64,000 nucleotides of DNA from Coenobita brevimanus (Eukaryota; Arthropoda; Malacostraca; Decapoda; Coenobitidae), in assembly GCA_032717465.1 (NCBI GenBank), contig CM064653.1, positions 37,923,555 to 37,987,554 on the forward strand, read 5' to 3'. Of the stretch, positions 43,295-53,720 are shown piece by piece (position 1 is the stretch's first letter; every line of letters begins with the position of its first letter). Made by a program: the position numbers and the translations under genes. Below the pieces are notes generated by a model that saw only the letters and a list, made by a program, of their open reading frames with translations, was not told the DNA's origin and ran no database searches.

Positions 43295-43568
43295 GACTAC
43301 CTACAGCCTTGGATACCACCTTCCATTCCCAGCAAGCCCACCAACACTATCCTAAAAGGTTAGTTATCATTCATAGCACAGTACCATTTATTATAATTAC
43401 AATAGTACCAATATATGTATAGGTATATGGTAGGTATTTAGGGTGACTTTTCCTAGGGTTGCTGACATAATTTCATTTTTCCCCATAAGCTCTATTGTTT
43501 GTCCAACACGTTCTTGGTCCAACACGTGACCCATGCATGACAATATTACCGTGTTGGACGCGAGGGTA

Positions 43569-43571
<3 letters not shown>

Positions 43572-43620
<49 letters not shown>
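43572..43620. repeat. (TA)n microsatellite
   Basis: TA run between TIG-6 and SINE-T copy 2. Confidence 0.96.
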
Positions 43621-43621
<1 letters not shown>

Positions 43622-44018
43622 CTCATCTCATCTCATCAGCCGTTTGAGTGTCCACTGCCGGACCGGACTATCCCAACCAAAGTAAGGATGATACAGCCAA
43701 TGTATCTCTACCAAGTGGCTTAAGCTGTCTGGTAGAGATTGTACGTAGGGTGAGAAGTGCTTGTAAGTGTAATTGTAGTGTTGGAGTGGCTTTGGATGTG
43801 TGTGTAGTCTGTGAACCAAGTGTAATTGGCCCACGCAAGCTGACTGGGTGCAAGCATACTTTAAAGTACACGACACTGGTTCAACCACAGCACCCCTTAT
43901 GTCCGCCAAGCAGTACATGGCCAGAAGAACACTCCCAAAGTTTATTACCCTGGCGGGGCGTGAACCCTCGTTCTTCAGTGTACGAAACACACATTTTACC
44001 ACTGTACCACGGAGGCTC
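43621..44018 (-). mobile_element. SINE-T copy 2, tRNA-derived SINE
   Basis: Minus strand head GAGCCTCCGTGGTACAGTGG (A-box) and B-box GGTTCACGCCC about 30 bp on, the best preserved of the three copies. Body co-linear with copy 1 to a (GATGA)n tail. Confidence 0.9.
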
Positions 44019-44031
44019 AATATGTAGGTAC

Positions 44032-44035
<4 letters not shown>

Positions 44036-44072
<37 letters not shown>
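44036..44072. repeat. (TA)n microsatellite
   Basis: TA run between SINE-T and RTE-2. Confidence 0.95.
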
Positions 44073-44074
<2 letters not shown>

Positions 44075-44209
44075 ACACTGGGTGGTAACCTTATAACCAA
44101 CCAACAAGTGTTCCCTACGTGACAGCAAGTGGGTTGGCGGAGAGTTAGTGCCCCTCCCCGGAAAACAACTAACTGAAAATAAGAACAAGAAGCCTCGGAC
44201 CAGGACGGA

Positions 44210-44846
44210 TCAAAAGATGATGACTAAGGACTGTACAAAGGACATGAAACGGATGGCGACCTGGAATGTAAGGGGTGCAAATGATGACATGAAAGTGAGA
44301 GAGATTGTCCAGGTGCTTGAGGGTGTGAAAGTGGATGTATGTGGATTATCTGAAACTAAATGGAAAGGTGAGAGTGTAAGAGAATGGAAGTATGGATGGG
44401 GTATATGTGCAGGAGTAGGTGAGAATGAGATGGCAAAAGAAGGAGTGTGTATTGTTGTGAGTAACAGATGGAAGGAAAATATAAGAAAGTATGGATCAGT
44501 TGGCTCAAGGATTTTGTGGGTAAGACTGAAAGTTGGACTACAAATGTGGGCGATTGTGTGCAAGTATGCGCCAACACAAGATCGTGCAAGCAGAATGAGA
44601 GAAGAGTTCTGGGCAAATGTGGAAGTGTGCATGGAAAAGTTTGAAATGAATGAGAGAGAGTTTTTGATTGGTGATATGAATGGTAAAGTAGAGAATGTCA
44701 AGGTGGATGGAGTAGTTGGTGAGTGTGGTGTGCCTGCTGAGATAAATGAGAATGGCAGTGTTTTAGGGGGCATTTGTGCTGGGAGGGGGTTGGTGATAGC
44801 CAATACCCTCTTCAGGCACAAGATGATCCACAGGTATACATGGTGA
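44210..44846 (+). pseudogene. RTE-2 endonuclease, open
   Basis: Open from MKRMATWNVRGANDDMKVRE, through GVKVDVCGLSETKWKGE (catalytic glutamate), AKEGVCIVVSNRWKENIRKY, WAIVCKYAPTQDRASRMREE, NEREFLIGDMNGKVENVKVD to NTLFRHKMIHRYTW and a stop at 44844. SETKW, Y-x-P, GDMNG and LFRHK-x-x-H are the ordered motifs of RTE apurinic endonuclease. The stop after YTW (family WxSP continues) ends the frame. Confidence 0.9.
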
Positions 44847-45045
44847 GTGATGAGAATGATGGGTGGTGAACTGAATGAAAGGAAGGCAATGATTGATTAT
44901 GTGTGTGTGGATGAAAGGATGCGAAGCTGTGTAATGGATGGAAGAGCATACAGAGGTTGGGGGAGTGGACTTTCTGTTCAAGGTCCAAGTAAAATAGAGA
45001 AATTGAAGAAGGGAAGGACAGGAGGAAGGAGTAAATGTAAGGAGA

Positions 45046-46843
45046 GTGGAAAGGTTACAAGAGGATGAGAAACAGGCAGAATATAAGAGAGAAGTGGAGG
45101 AACGATTGGGTAAATATGATTTGAAGCAGATGGGGTACATGGAAGGTGTGTGCAAGACATTCACAGAGGAAATATGTGCAGCATGTGAGGTGGTGTGTGG
45201 GGTGAGGAGAAGACGAAAGGGGGTACAAGAAACAGCATGGTGGACTGAAGAGGTGAGACAGGTTGTGGCACAAAAGAAGAAAGCATATAATGAATGGATG
45301 AGAAATAGGGGCGTGGAAGAAGTTGAGAGGCAGAAGAGAGACTTATATGTACAAAAGGAAGAGAGAGGTGAAAAGATTAGTAAGACAGAGTAAGAAATGG
45401 GTGGATGAGGAATTTGGAAGGAATTTGAGTGTCAAGTGGAGGGAATGTAAGAAAATGTTCTGGAAACAGGTAAAGAGAGTCAAACAGGGTGGTACGGTAG
45501 TGAAGTTAGTAGGGGAGTGAAAGATAAAAATGGTAATTTACTAGTTGAGAAGGTAGAAAAAGTGAGCAGATGGAGAGAAAACTTTAAGGAATTGTTGAAC
45601 ACAGAGAATGAAAGTAATGTGAGTATAAGTTGCTGGGGAATGGCTGCGAGAAGGAGGGAGGTGAGAAGACAGGAAGGAATCAGTAGGATGGAAGTTGTGG
45701 ATGCATTGAGGAAGGTCAAAATGGGGAAAGCCCCAGGAATTGATGGAGTGTGTGGTGAAATGATGAAGCATGGGGGAGAGAGAGTTGTAGAAGGAATGTG
45801 GAAGATGTGCAGATTGGCCTGGGAGGAAGGTAAAGTCCCAGAGGATTGGAAGTCAGGTATAATTATTCCCTTGTACAAGGGGAAAGAGGAAAAAGAAGTG
45901 TGGTAATCATGGGGGCATTTGTCTTCTTAGTGTAACAGGAAAAGTATACAGTAGGACACCTATTGACAGAGTTAGGGAAATAACAGGAATTAGTTGGAGA
46001 AGAACAGGGAGGCTTTAGGAAGGGAAGAGATTGTGTAGATCAGATATTCATTCTTAGATCTTTAGTGGAAAAGTGTCTAGAGTAGGGAAAGAAGTTGTAT
46101 GCGGCCTTCATGGATTTGGAGAAAGCATATGACAGGGTGGATAGACAAGGATTGTGGAAAGTATCAAGAACATATGGAGTAGATGGGAAGTTGCTGAATG
46201 CTGTGAAGAGTATGTATGAGGGTGCTAAGGCTTCAAGGCATGTGGATAGTAAACTGAATTTTTCTATTTGAAGGTTGGGTTGAAACAGGGATGTGTCATG
46301 TCTCCATGGTTGTTCAATCTCTATATGGATGGGGTTATAAAAGAGATACAAGGTAGGGCAGTGGATGTTGGAGTGGCCCTAATGAGAGAGGGCAGTGTTT
46401 GGAAACTCCCTGTACTGTTGTTTGCAGATGATACTGTGTTGTCAAGTGAAGACAAAGGGGAGCTGCAAGGCTTGGTGAATGAATTTGGAAGAGTGTGTAA
46501 GAAATGGAATTTAAAGGTGAATGTAGGGAAGAGTAAAGTTATGGTCTCTGAGAGAGGTGAAGTCAGTGAATGTAGAGTGAGGTTGGATGATCAGGAAATG
46601 GAAAATGTGAGTACGTTTAAGTACTTGGGCAGTGTGATGAGTAAGGATGGAGGTTTGGAGGGTGAAGTGCTTGAAAGGGTACAACAAGGAGGAAAGGTTG
46701 CTGGTTCCTTGAAGACAGTGATAAGAAATAGGGAAGTGAGCATGGATGTGAAAAAGTTATTACATGACAGTATTGTGGTACCGACTGTGATGTATGGAAG
46801 TGAAACTTGGACATTGGTGGAGGGACACAAGTCAAGAGTGTGA
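45046..46843 (+). pseudogene. RTE-2 linker and reverse transcriptase, frameshifted
   Basis: Pieces in order: 45046-45393 linker (TAWWTEEVRQVVAQKKKAYN); 45517-45906 RT start (KVKMGKAPGIDGVCGEMMKH, VPEDWKSGIIIPLYKGK); 45907-46260 degraded fingers (AAFMDLEKAYDRVDRQGLW at about 46100); 46268-46843 palm and thumb (VGLKQGCVMSPWLFNLYMDG, LFADDTVLSSEDKGELQGLV). The FADD catalytic box is intact. At least four frameshifts or stops. Confidence 0.9.
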
Positions 46844-46846
46844 GCA

Positions 46847-47188
46847 GTGGACATGAGTTACCTGAGAGGAGGGTGTAGAGTCACATGGAGAGACAGACTG
46901 ACAAATAAGGATGTGAAGGAGCGTTGTGGTGTGGATGTGGATGTGATGAGAAGCATTAGGAGAAACACACTGAGGTGGTTTGGCCATGTGGAGAGGACAG
47001 AGAGCAAGAGACTGATGAGGAGAGTGTATGTGAGTGAGGTGGAGGGGCAGACAGGGAGGGGAAGGCCAAGGATGAGATGGAGGGATGGAGTGGAGAGGTA
47101 TATGAGTGAGGGGGGTGTGAAATGGGAGCAGGGCAGTGAAATGGCGGGGGACAGGGTGACATGGAGATTATTTTTTTTGTGGCATTAA
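46847..47188 (+). pseudogene. RTE-2 polymerase C-terminal end
   Basis: MDMSYLRGGCRVTWRDRLTN, WFGHVERTESKRLMRRVYVS, GRGRPRMRWRDGVERYMSEG to the end. It is separated from the thumb by a single in-frame stop (RV-stop-AV at 46842). Same block as in the three truncated RTE-2 copies. Confidence 0.9.
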
Positions 47189-47213
47189 GGTGTCTGGCAA
47201 TAGATAGATAGAC

Positions 47214-47215
<2 letters not shown>

Positions 47216-47244
<29 letters not shown>
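47216..47244. repeat. (TA)n microsatellite
   Basis: TA run between the (GATA)n tail of RTE-2 and TIR-L. Confidence 0.95.
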
Positions 47245-47248
<4 letters not shown>

Positions 47249-47725
47249 GCCGCGCGTGCGAGTTTGTACCAAGCGACATTTTTTTAAAAAGCCAGAAATC
47301 GCGTTTAAAGTTTGCGAATATTGAAACGATCATAACTCCGTTGTTTTTAAAGCTAAAGACTTCATTCAAAGACCATAATGAAGGGTAAAGTATGCCAAAT
47401 ATGCCCATGTTGTTAATCACTGAAAATAATATAAGCAAATATACGAAATTATAGTTTTTTTCGAAATGCAGAAAATCGGCGATTTTTAGTATTCAACTTC
47501 AACGAAGGATAACTCCATTATTAATAATGCTACAGACTCCATTAAAAATATATAGTAAAGAGGAAAGGATGCAGATTAAGAATATATAAACAGATTTTGG
47601 ATAAACCAATTAGAGCAAGAGAAAACACCTGTTTTCCTAGTGTGACAGAATTTTCACTAAAAGTTCGTGATCACAAAACCATTCAGTACATAGTTGATAA
47701 TGGACATAAAGACATCAAATATGCA

Positions 47726-47790
47726 CTAGGGGGTGGTGATAATGCACTAGGCCACCACGTGCATTATCACCACCCCCAGTGCCCTCAGGT
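47726..47790. repeat. Short perfect inverted repeat in TIR-L
   Basis: GGGGGTGGTGATAATGCAC and its reverse complement GTGCATTATCACCACCCCC flank a ~10-bp loop: a strong hairpin. Confidence 0.92.
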
Positions 47791-47908
47791 AGTGCCACAC
47801 ATCCAACATTATCACCAGCATCATCACTATCATCACAACAAACCCATCACTTTCACCACGACGAACTATGGCACCAGGTGCCATATCACCATCGCCAGCA
47901 GCCTCACA

Positions 47909-48124
47909 TTACGGCACACTAGCAGCACCATTATCACTATGACTATCACTGCTCTCCAAAGCAGCCACACTGACACCATGTGCTTTATCCATAAGACTAG
48001 GGCGAGCTTTGTGGGTGTAAAAAACAGCCACTTTAAAAGACTTGGAGCCTTCAGCAGGGCTGCTCTCTTGCACCCCTGAAGGCCCAGCGGTAGGGTCATC
48101 AACATACTCACTATCAGAAGACAT
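47909..48124 (-). CDS. TIR-L acidic N-terminal ORF, function unknown
   Basis: 71 residues: MSSDSEYVDDPTAGPSGVQE, SSPAEGSKSFKVAVFYTHKA, then RPSLMDKAHGVSV and a serine/aspartate-rich end before a stop. The acidic DDPTAGPSG-type start resembles N-termini of piggyBac-like and other DNA-transposase proteins, but the TA target and termini do not support piggyBac. Acidic coding sense seems to continue past the stop with frameshifts to about 47730, so this is probably the stub of a decayed transposase. Confidence 0.45.
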   Translation of the reverse strand: MSSDSEYVDDPTAGPSGVQESSPAEGSKSFKVAVFYTHKARPSLMDKAHGVSVAALESSDSHSDNGAASVP

Positions 48125-48137
48125 TAAGAGCACAATG

Positions 48138-48139
<2 letters not shown>

Positions 48140-48180
<41 letters not shown>
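48140..48180. repeat. (AC)n microsatellite, left boundary of LINE-B copy 3
   Basis: Perfect AC run ending exactly where LINE-B homology begins. Confidence 0.97.
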
Positions 48181-48183
<3 letters not shown>

Positions 48184-48551
48184 AGACAGACACGAACCTG
48201 GTGAGAGGAATATTAGGCAAGATTGACCCCGAAGGAGACAAGTGGGTAAAAGAAATTGAGGAAGTAAGGAGGATAGAGCCTTATAAGAAAGGGGAAGCAA
48301 GACCAATGAGAGTCAAGTTTACATCAGAAAGTGTGATAAATGAGATACTTAAAGTGACCTGGAAATTAAGCAAAGAGGCGGGGATGGAAAATATTATAAG
48401 AAAAGATCTGAACGAAGAAGAAAGAGAAGTTTTAAAATCATTAAAGGAAGAAGTAAAGGAAAAAAATGATAAGAGGACAAAGGAAGAATGTAATACTCTT
48501 TTTTGGAGAATAATGGATATGAAAGTAAGGAAGTGGTATTTAAGGAAATAG
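48181..48551 (+). pseudogene. LINE-B copy 3 ORF1, C-terminal part
   Basis: Reading begins in the AC repeat and picks up at NLVRGILGKIDPEGDKWVKE, IEEVRRIEPYKKGEARPMRV, KFTSESVINEILKVTWKLSK to MKVRKWYLRK. This matches copy 2 at 9336-9720. The overlap with ORF2 (48503 on) is the normal ORF1/ORF2 arrangement. N-terminal coiled coil absent. Confidence 0.85.
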
Positions 48552-49681
48552 AAGTGAAGGAAACTAAGGGGGATGGCTGGGAAAGATCAGAAGTTGAGGA
48601 AGTAGTACGGACAGAGAGTAGGAGAGAAGAGGGTATTAAAAACGTCAAAAATAATTTGAAGGTGATATATACTTATGCTGATGGTTTCATATCGACAAGG
48701 ATTGAAATTAACGATTTCTTGAGAGACCATGAACCTGATGTCATGTGCTTTGTAGAGACCAAATTAAGAGAAGATATTGATGTTCATTTGGGAGATGGTA
48801 AATACAAACTGTGGAGAAAAGACAGAAAAGAAAAAAAGGGAGGAGGAATGATGATAGCAGTGAAGAACAACATAAATGTAGATACTGTGGAAATGGGAGA
48901 AGGCAGGGCTGAAGTGATATATATGAAATTAGAAACTGGAGAGAATGTTAAGAGAGATATGGTGGTAGTGTATATTCCCCCAAAGACGAGAGCATGGAAG
49001 GATGACGAATTCCATGAGAAGTTGTCAGATATGGCTAGCTATTTGCAAAAAATAATTGAGAAAAGCAATAATATAATTTTGGTGGGTGACTTTAACTGTA
49101 AAGAGGTGAACTGGGAGGAATGGTACTTGGGAGGCGGTGAGGATTCGTGGGGCACTATGTTATTAAATATAATAATGAATAATGTGATGACACAATGGGT
49201 CAAAGAAGAGACACGGTTTCGAGGTGAGGACACACCAGCAAGGTTAGATTTACTGTTCACCAAAGAACCCGATGTAATAGAATCATTGAAATATCTCTGT
49301 CATCTAGGAAAAAGTGATCATGTGGTCATTAAGTTCCAGATGTTAATAGGGAACGTCGAGCCAAGAGACGAGCTTCATAGACAGGGAAGATACAACTTTG
49401 GGAAAGCAAATTTTACAGGATTGAGAAACTTTTTTGAAAATGCGGATTGGAGAAAATTAAGAGAAACAAGAGAGATACAGAGGAAGTGGGATATCTTTCT
49501 AGACCTCTATAATTTGGGAGTGGAAAAATTTGTATCAAGAGTAAGAGGGAAAGAAAACAGGAAAAAGGAGTGGTTTAATAGAAGGAGTATGATAGCAAAA
49601 AAAGAGAGAGATAAGGCATGGAACAATTGGAGAAAGAGAGGTAACAACAGAACAAAGGAAGAATATAAAAACAAGAAATGA
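48503..49681 (+). pseudogene. LINE-B copy 3 endonuclease and linker, open
   Basis: 392 residues. Endonuclease motifs: EPDVMCFVETKLREDIDVHL (metal-binding E), KKGGGMMIAVKNNINVD, VVVYIPPKTRAWKDDEF, NNIILVGDFNCKEVNWEEW (D and N of GDFN), ARLDLLFTKEPDVIESLKYL, GKSDHVVIKF (SDH general base). The linker has KKEWFNRRSMIAKKERDKAW. The frame ends at EEYKNKK by frameshift. The endonuclease itself looks intact, unlike copy 2. Confidence 0.92.
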
Positions 49682-49764
49682 ATACACAAGAATACGTAGA
49701 GAAGAAGAATGGAATTTTGAAAAAGGTATAATAGACAAATGTAAGGATGAACCCAAACTGTTTT

Positions 49765-49880
49765 CTATCTATCTATCTATATACCTAGGCTGCTTCCCCC
49801 AAGGAAAGGGAGGTAGCCGAGACAGGACGACTCACTCTCCATTTACTCATCCATTCAAACACATTTATTCGCATCTTAGC
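49765..49880 (-). mobile_element. Unidentified short SINE-like insertion in LINE-B copy 3
   Basis: Interrupts the LINE between AAACTG and AAACTGAAACAAAAGG. Minus strand: CGGCTACCTCCCTTTCCTTG, GGGGAAGCAGCCTAGG, then (GATA)n. The GATA tail resembles RTE-2 tails, but the rest matches nothing else in the window. Confidence 0.6.
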
Positions 49881-49946
49881 AAACTGAAACAAAAGGAAGG
49901 AATCACCAAACTGAAAGTAGAAGGAGAGGTCTTTAAGGATGCGGCA

Positions 49947-51560
49947 ATGCAAGCAGAAATAATGAACAAGCGTTTCCATTCAGTTTTCACTAAAGAAAAG
50001 GAGCTTGTGGAAGGGGAGAGAGTGATTAGAAATGTTCCGGTGATAAAAGATATAAAAGTAGAGGTACAGGAAGTGTATAAATTACTGGAAACTCAAGATG
50101 TAAGGAAAACCCCAGGACCTGAGGGAATTTCTATTTGGGTACTGAAGGAATGCAGACAACAACTGGCGGATAAAATTCACAGTTTAATCGCATGCTCACT
50201 GGAAGAGGGGAAAGTGCCATAAGAATGGAAGAGGGCAAATGTGGTACCAATTTACAAGGGAGGAAACAGGGAAGAACCCCTGAATTATAGACCAGTGTCT
50301 CTAACCAGCATGGTCGCATAATTGTGTGAGAGAATCCTGAAAGACAGATGGATAAAATATCTGGAAGAGATGAATATTTTGGCTGAATGTCAGTTTGGAT
50401 TCAGAAGTGGAAGGTCATGTGTTTCTAACTTGTTGAGTTTTTACTCTAGAGCGATTGACGTGGTACAGGAGAGAGATGGTTGGGTGGATTGTGTGTACTT
50501 AGAGAAGGCCTTTGACAAGGTACCTCATAAGAGACTAATGTGGAAACTAGAATATATAGGAGGACTGAAGAGGAAACTTCTGGAATGGATGAGAGACTTT
50601 TTGAGAGACAGACAAATGAGGACAGTAATAAAGGATAAGATGTCTGGATGGAGGGAAGTAACAAGTGGAGTCCCTCAAGGCTCGGTGTTGGCGCCAGTAA
50701 TGTTCCTGATTTACGTAAATGATATGGTAGATGGAGTGAACAGTTATGCAAGTCTGTTTGCTGATGATGTAAAGATCTTGAGGAAGGTAGAGGTTGAGGA
50801 GGATTGTAAAATACTGCAGGAGGATTTGGATAGGATACACGATTGGAGCCGGACGTGGGAAATGAAATTTAATGTAAAGAAATGTAAAATATTGGAAATG
50901 GGTAAAAGTACCAGGAGGCCATCACTGAATTATTTGTTGGGTAATGAATTAATCACAAAAAGGAGAGAAGAGAAAGATTTGGGAGTGCTGGTCCAAGATA
51001 GTTTGTCACCAGAAAAGCACATTAACAAGATAGTTGGAGAGACTTATAAACTCCTGACTAACATAAGAGTAGCATTTCATTATATGGATGAGGAGATGAT
51101 GAAAAAATTGATAGTGGCCATGATCCGCCCCAGGTTAGAATATGCAGCGGTAGTGTGGTCCCCACACAAAAAGAAAGATATAAACAAGATTGAGAGAATA
51201 CAAAGAACAGCAACCAAGATGGTCCTCAGTCTGACAGACCTGTCATACAGAGAGAGGCTGGAAAAACTGGATTTGCCTTCCTTAGAGGAAAGGAGAAAGA
51301 GGGGAGACATGATTGCAGTATTCAGGACCATGGTGGGAGTAGATAAAATTGACAATGAAGATCTGTTTGTATGGGATAAGAGAGCAACAAGAGGACATGG
51401 AATGAAATTGAAAAAGTCAAGCTGCTTGAAGGATATCAAGAAATATAGCTTTCCTTACAGACTTATGGAATAGCCTGGACAAAGAGATCGTCCAGTCTAA
51501 AAACTTAAACGAGTTTAAAGCTAAATTTGACTTATTGAGAAACAGCGACGGAAACCCACG
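49947..51560 (+). pseudogene. LINE-B copy 3 reverse transcriptase
   Basis: 49947-50222: IMNKRFHSVFTKEKELVEGE and TPGPEGISIWVLKECRQQLA, then a stop before EWKRANVVPIYKG. 50322-51473 (383 residues): ILAECQFGFRSGRSCVSNLL, EKAFDKVPHKRLMWKLEYIG, SGVPQGSVLAPVMFLIYVND, ASLFADDVKI (catalytic box) and the thumb to KKYSFPYR. A one-base shift near 51465 moves the last 30 codons (LWNSLDKEIVQSKNLNEF) to another frame ending at 51566. Stops at 50221 and 50320 and the shift are the only lesions. Confidence 0.92.
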
Positions 51561-51765
51561 AGCATAGTACACTCCGTGTATATCACAATTAGGCATACAT
51601 TAGGTAAATACTTAAATATATGGAATGACTTAGACAAAGAGGTGGTGCATGAGAAAAACATTCATGTGTGTAAAGGCAGACTTGATAAATGTGGATATGG
51701 AGACAGGACAACACGAGCATTGCTCAATTCTTGTATACTACAAATAGGTAAATACAAATAGGTAA

Positions 51766-51767
<2 letters not shown>

Positions 51768-51817
<50 letters not shown>
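51768..51817. repeat. (AC)n microsatellite, right boundary of LINE-B copy 3
   Basis: Perfect AC run after the AAATAC tail. Confidence 0.97.
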
Positions 51818-51822
<5 letters not shown>

Positions 51823-52344
51823 AAAGGAAAAATGTAGCTTTTGTACGCGGAGAATGACATACAAGGCTAAACTGGGCCTTCACTGTACCGCCAACAGCAT
51901 GCGCTGGAAACGCTGAAAATAGCACGTAGCCCTATCATTAGCATAACAGTTTCTGGGTTAACGAGAAACAATACTGACCTTATTTACCATGTCAGAGCAT
52001 TTGCAAAATTTACTTAATAATCTGGTACATAAATTAAAATTAAATTCATAACAATTGTTCGATGGTAACAACAGCTAACAGTGTATAGCAAGTGGATTGG
52101 CAGTGACTCACCCTGTCGGTGTCGCCTGGTATAAATTCGCCCGTGCTGGTGGTCTGTCACCCACCCTCACCTCACAAATCGATTTCAGTGTTGTATTTTA
52201 GAGGACTTTCAACCTTATGTCTAGTTCAAAATTGTAGCAAGCGACATGCCTGGGATATAAAAGAAGGGTCAAAATAGTGATATAACATGAAAACACATGA
52301 TCGGCTTAGGTGGCGCTTGGTACAAACTCGCATGCGCGGCCTCA

Positions 52345-52369
52345 TATATATATATATGATATGTATTTG

Positions 52370-52411
<42 letters not shown>
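52345..52411. repeat. (TA)n microsatellite
   Basis: TA run with a GT patch, right of TIR-L. Confidence 0.94.
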
Positions 52412-52412
<1 letters not shown>

Positions 52413-52424
52413 GTCATACATCAT

Positions 52425-52491
52425 CTAATCCTGCATTGCCCCATGAGGAGAGTAGGAGCTCGGGACTAGGCAAGTTGGTCCTGACATTTAA
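52425..52491 (-). mobile_element. SINE-H copy 7, left part
   Basis: CATCTAATCCTGCATTGCCC, GGGACTAGGCAAGTTGGTCC, TGACATTTAA. Continues at 54008 after PB-2. Confidence 0.9.
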
Positions 52492-52599
52492 CCTCTAGTG
52501 ACCAAATTTTTCTGAGGCTGTAATCGACCCCAGCCACAATTTGGGGTCTTTTCACATTTTACCAATGTAAAAGTTTATATCTGGAGTGCTTGAAGTTCA

Positions 52600-52984
52600 T
52601 CGTCACCATCAGCCATTTGAGTATCCACTGCAGGACCAGCCTATCCCAACCGAAGTGGGGACGATACAGCCAATGTATCTCTACCAAGTGGTTTAGGCTG
52701 TCTGGTAGAGACTGCATGTAGGGTGTGAAGTGCTTGTAATGTGTAATTGTTGCATTGGAGTGGCTTTGAATGTGTATGTAGTCTGTGAACCAAGTGTAAT
52801 CGGCCCGCGCAAGCCGACTGGATGCAGGCATATTAATGACACTGGTTCAACCACAGCATCCCTTATGTCTGCCAAGCAGTACATGGCCAGGAGAACACTC
52901 CCAAAGATTTTTACCCTGGTGGGGAACGAACCCTTGTTCTCCAGTGTGTGAAAACACTCATTTTACCACCGTACCACAGAGGCT
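52600..52984 (-). mobile_element. SINE-T copy 3 inside PB-2
   Basis: Minus strand head AGCCTCTGTGGTACGGTGG (A-box) and GGGTTCGTTCCCCACCAGG (B-box), then the same body; ends CAGTGGATACTCAAATGGCT. Confidence 0.9.
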
Positions 52985-53094
52985 ACACACCTGAAAATGC
53001 TAATTTCAGTCCCCTAGGCCTAATTACCGGAAAACAGCCTGTCAAAGATTATAAAAGTCCTCCCTTGCGGTAAGAGAAAAAACTGGAAAAAATC

Positions 53095-53275
53095 AGCAAA
53101 ACCTAATTTTTGCTAGATAGCCTTACCCAAATTAATGAAGTCAATTTAAAATATGTTTCTACTGATGAAAAAAAAAAAAATCCAAAATTCAAAAATCTGC
53201 CAAAAACCTAATTTTTGCAAAAGAACCTTACCAAAATCAATGAATTCAATGTAAAATATGTTTCTCTTGATGAAA
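53095..53275. repeat. 105-bp tandem duplication in PB-2
   Basis: AAACCTAATTTTTGC at 53099 and 53204, followed in both by a CCTTACC-AAAT-AATGAA stretch and TAAAATATGTTTCT. Confidence 0.85.
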
Positions 53276-53399
53276 TTAGGTGCAGGAGTCAGCATGAAAG
53301 CTAATAACCTTACATAAATTACTATAAACTTCTAACAAACTCTTATAGGCATCAATCAAAGTCAAGTGGTAAGGATTAGAAGCGGATCATTGCAGGGAA

Positions 53400-53720
53400 A
53401 TTACCGCATGATATTCGGTATAAAGGATAGGGAGGGAGAGAGGGAGAGAGGGATGGAGGTGGAGGTGGAGATGGGGGGTCTCATGTGAGGGTGAGACATA
53501 CCTCTAATGCAGGGCAGAGGTGGTGTGGGGGTTATTTAGGTGTGAGCAGACAAACACAAGCCATTCATGGCATGGAAATTTCTGTGCCACATTCAGGACA
53601 AAGGATAGGGAAGGAGGAAGGTGGGGGTGGGGTGGAGGGTTTCTGATAGGGGTGAGGGGGGGATGTGACACACCCCCAATGCAAGGAAGAGCAGGCATGA
53701 AACACCCCCCTCCACAATGT
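53400..53720. repeat. Purine-rich duplicated block in PB-2
   Basis: AAGGATAGGGA-GGAG units at 53424 and 53602 begin two similar G/A-rich stretches, each closing with a CTAATGCAGGG / CCAATGCAAGG phrase. Overlapping open frames are low-complexity artefacts. Confidence 0.7.

Larger units (their letters stand above)
42122..43571 (+). mobile_element. TIG-6, pogo/Tigger-like element
   Basis: Left end CAGTACCCTCACGTCCAACA, right end (minus) CAGTACCCTCGCGTCCAACA, both at TA: nearly perfect inverted termini. 1.45 kb. Encodes an N-terminal transposase remnant (42553-42945) and a C-terminal acidic remnant (about 43085-43294). Only 14 bp of TA separate it from TIG-5. Confidence 0.92.
44075..47215 (+). 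mobile_element. RTE-2, near full length
   Basis: RTE-class LINE, ~3.1 kb. The 5' region (44075-44210) begins CTGGGTGGTAACCTTATAAC and GAGTTAGTGCCCCTCCCC, shared with SINEs. Then endonuclease, linker, RT and C-terminus in broken frames, ending AAGGTGTCTGGCAATAGATA with (GATA)n. Flanked by TA runs. Confidence 0.93.
48181..51768 (+). mobile_element. LINE-B copy 3, inside TIR-L
   Basis: CR1-like LINE truncated within ORF1, then full ORF2 and a 3' tail (AAATAGGTAAATAC repeats). Matches LINE-B copy 2 in reverse orientation, including the extra 3' segment at 51570-51740. An unrelated ~115-bp insertion lies at 49765-49880. Bounded on both sides by AC runs. Confidence 0.94.
47245..52344. mobile_element. 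TIR-L: DNA transposon with ~33-bp inverted termini, hosting LINE-B
   Basis: Left end TGAGGCCGCGCGTGCGAGTT continuing TGTACCAAGCG. Right end on the minus strand TGAGGCCGCGCATGCGAGTT continuing TGTACCAAGCG: one mismatch in 31. Both ends are in TA runs. Own sequence 47245-48139 and 51818-52344, ~1.4 kb; LINE-B fills the middle, inserted in an AC microsatellite. One acidic ORF. Superfamily not determined. Confidence 0.83.

Noticed and set aside
43950..44018. Functional tRNA gene
   Set aside because: A- and B-box-like sequences are present, but the acceptor stem does not close and ~330 bp of repeated body follow; three copies share it, so it is a SINE head.
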